Below are positions 60,991-61,441 of a stretch of 61,441 bases of DNA, piece by piece (within the stretch, counting starts at the first letter, position 1; each line of letters starts with the position of its first letter). The stretch is from Tubiluchus corallicola (lineage: Eukaryota; Priapulida; Priapulimorpha; Priapulimorphida; Tubiluchidae). The stretch spans positions 622,001 to 683,441 of the forward strand of contig JAQGDQ010000085.1 of assembly GCA_030141605.1 (NCBI GenBank). The letters run 5' to 3'. Under the pieces are notes generated by a model, which was given only the letters and a program-made list of their open reading frames with translations, made no database searches and was not told where the DNA came from. The position numbers and the translations under genes were made by a program.

Positions 60991-61441
60991 AATTTGCTCC
61001 ATGAAAAAAAGACAAAGCTTATCACTATAAAATCGAAAATTGTATACTGTTTGGGATTTTTGTAAAAAATGTCCACAAAACGTCATGTGATTTAATCGGC
61101 TTTATTAAATATCCACACACAAACAAGAAATCAACCGACTGACCAACCAATTAACCAAGAACCATGTGCCATTAACTATTAACCAATAACCTTTAACCAT
61201 GAACCGATAATGTTTTATCTGCAAATAGAATAGACATTTTTACTGCCTCTGCACGTTAGAATAAACATATTGATTAGCTTGATAAACAAATATGATTCTG
61301 AATTCTTAAATCAAGTCCACATAATATTGGTAATATAATAAACAAAATTGACTTACATATTTGCCTCTTTCAACCTTAAAATTAATCATAATTCACGTAA
61401 GCACATAAGCACAAAAACACGTCGATCAGCTTTGAGATCGA
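60991..61441. other. No gene recognised
   Basis: AT-rich sequence to the window end. A short array of AACCAAT/TTAACCA words lies at about 61130-61215. Confidence 0.6.

Overview
The window is AT-rich animal DNA, most likely from a marine invertebrate. It has GT-AG introns of one to tens of kilobases, a Ras-superfamily gene split over 27 kb, long (TAA)n/(TTA)n microsatellites, tRNA-like SINE heads, Penelope-like, LINE, LTR and hAT transposon relics, and a piece of an endogenous RNA virus. Nothing looks prokaryotic: there are no operons, ribosome binding sites or dense coding. The phylum cannot be fixed by reading; a cnidarian or mollusc is plausible. Many long open frames are only translations of microsatellites.

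Layout. 1-5.6 kb: a decayed multi-exon gene on the minus strand, resembling the DUF6729-type uncharacterised proteins of fishes and corals. It is split by a 2,252-bp hAT element (1252-3503) that still has a perfect 8-bp target-site duplication. 6.5-9.8 kb, minus strand: a second hAT transposase of the ZMYM1/DUF4371 kind, frameshifted three times. Its 3' part is replaced by a 474-codon uninterrupted open frame from the L polymerase of a mononegavirus-like virus. 11.6-14.1 kb: a fold-back repeat with hammerhead-like cores, a duplicated repeat family and a LINE 3' end. 14.2-18.2 kb: the last four exons of an unrecognised plus-strand gene, with phases that fit one another. Its first intron here holds, on the other strand, a 466-codon coiled-coil (golgin-like) frame. 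18.7-30 kb: microsatellites, a Penelope-like GIY-YIG fragment, a 37-bp minisatellite with higher-order structure, and a 1,115-bp non-autonomous hAT.

30.5-57.5 kb: a RERG/RASL12-like small GTPase on the minus strand in three coding exons (57476-57284, 33039-32909, 31197-30517). The protein is 334 residues, and residue 61 of the Ras family is Pro instead of Gln. Its 24-kb first intron holds tRNA-like elements, microsatellites, LINE relics and, on the opposite strand, a small family of leucine-rich-repeat-like genes. One of these (49399-51714) looks intact, with a signal peptide, a C-terminal Cys motif and a hydrophobic tail; at least two are broken copies. 57.5-57.8 kb is a CpG-containing presumed promoter with an NRF-1-like palindrome. 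56-61.4 kb holds a 139-bp MITE, a palindromic repeat, a 404-bp solo LTR and a LINE reverse-transcriptase scrap.

Only the GTPase gene, the intact LRR-like gene, the four-exon plus-strand gene and the coiled-coil frame look like host genes that could function. All assignments come from reading translations and splice signals by eye; no database search or alignment was run.
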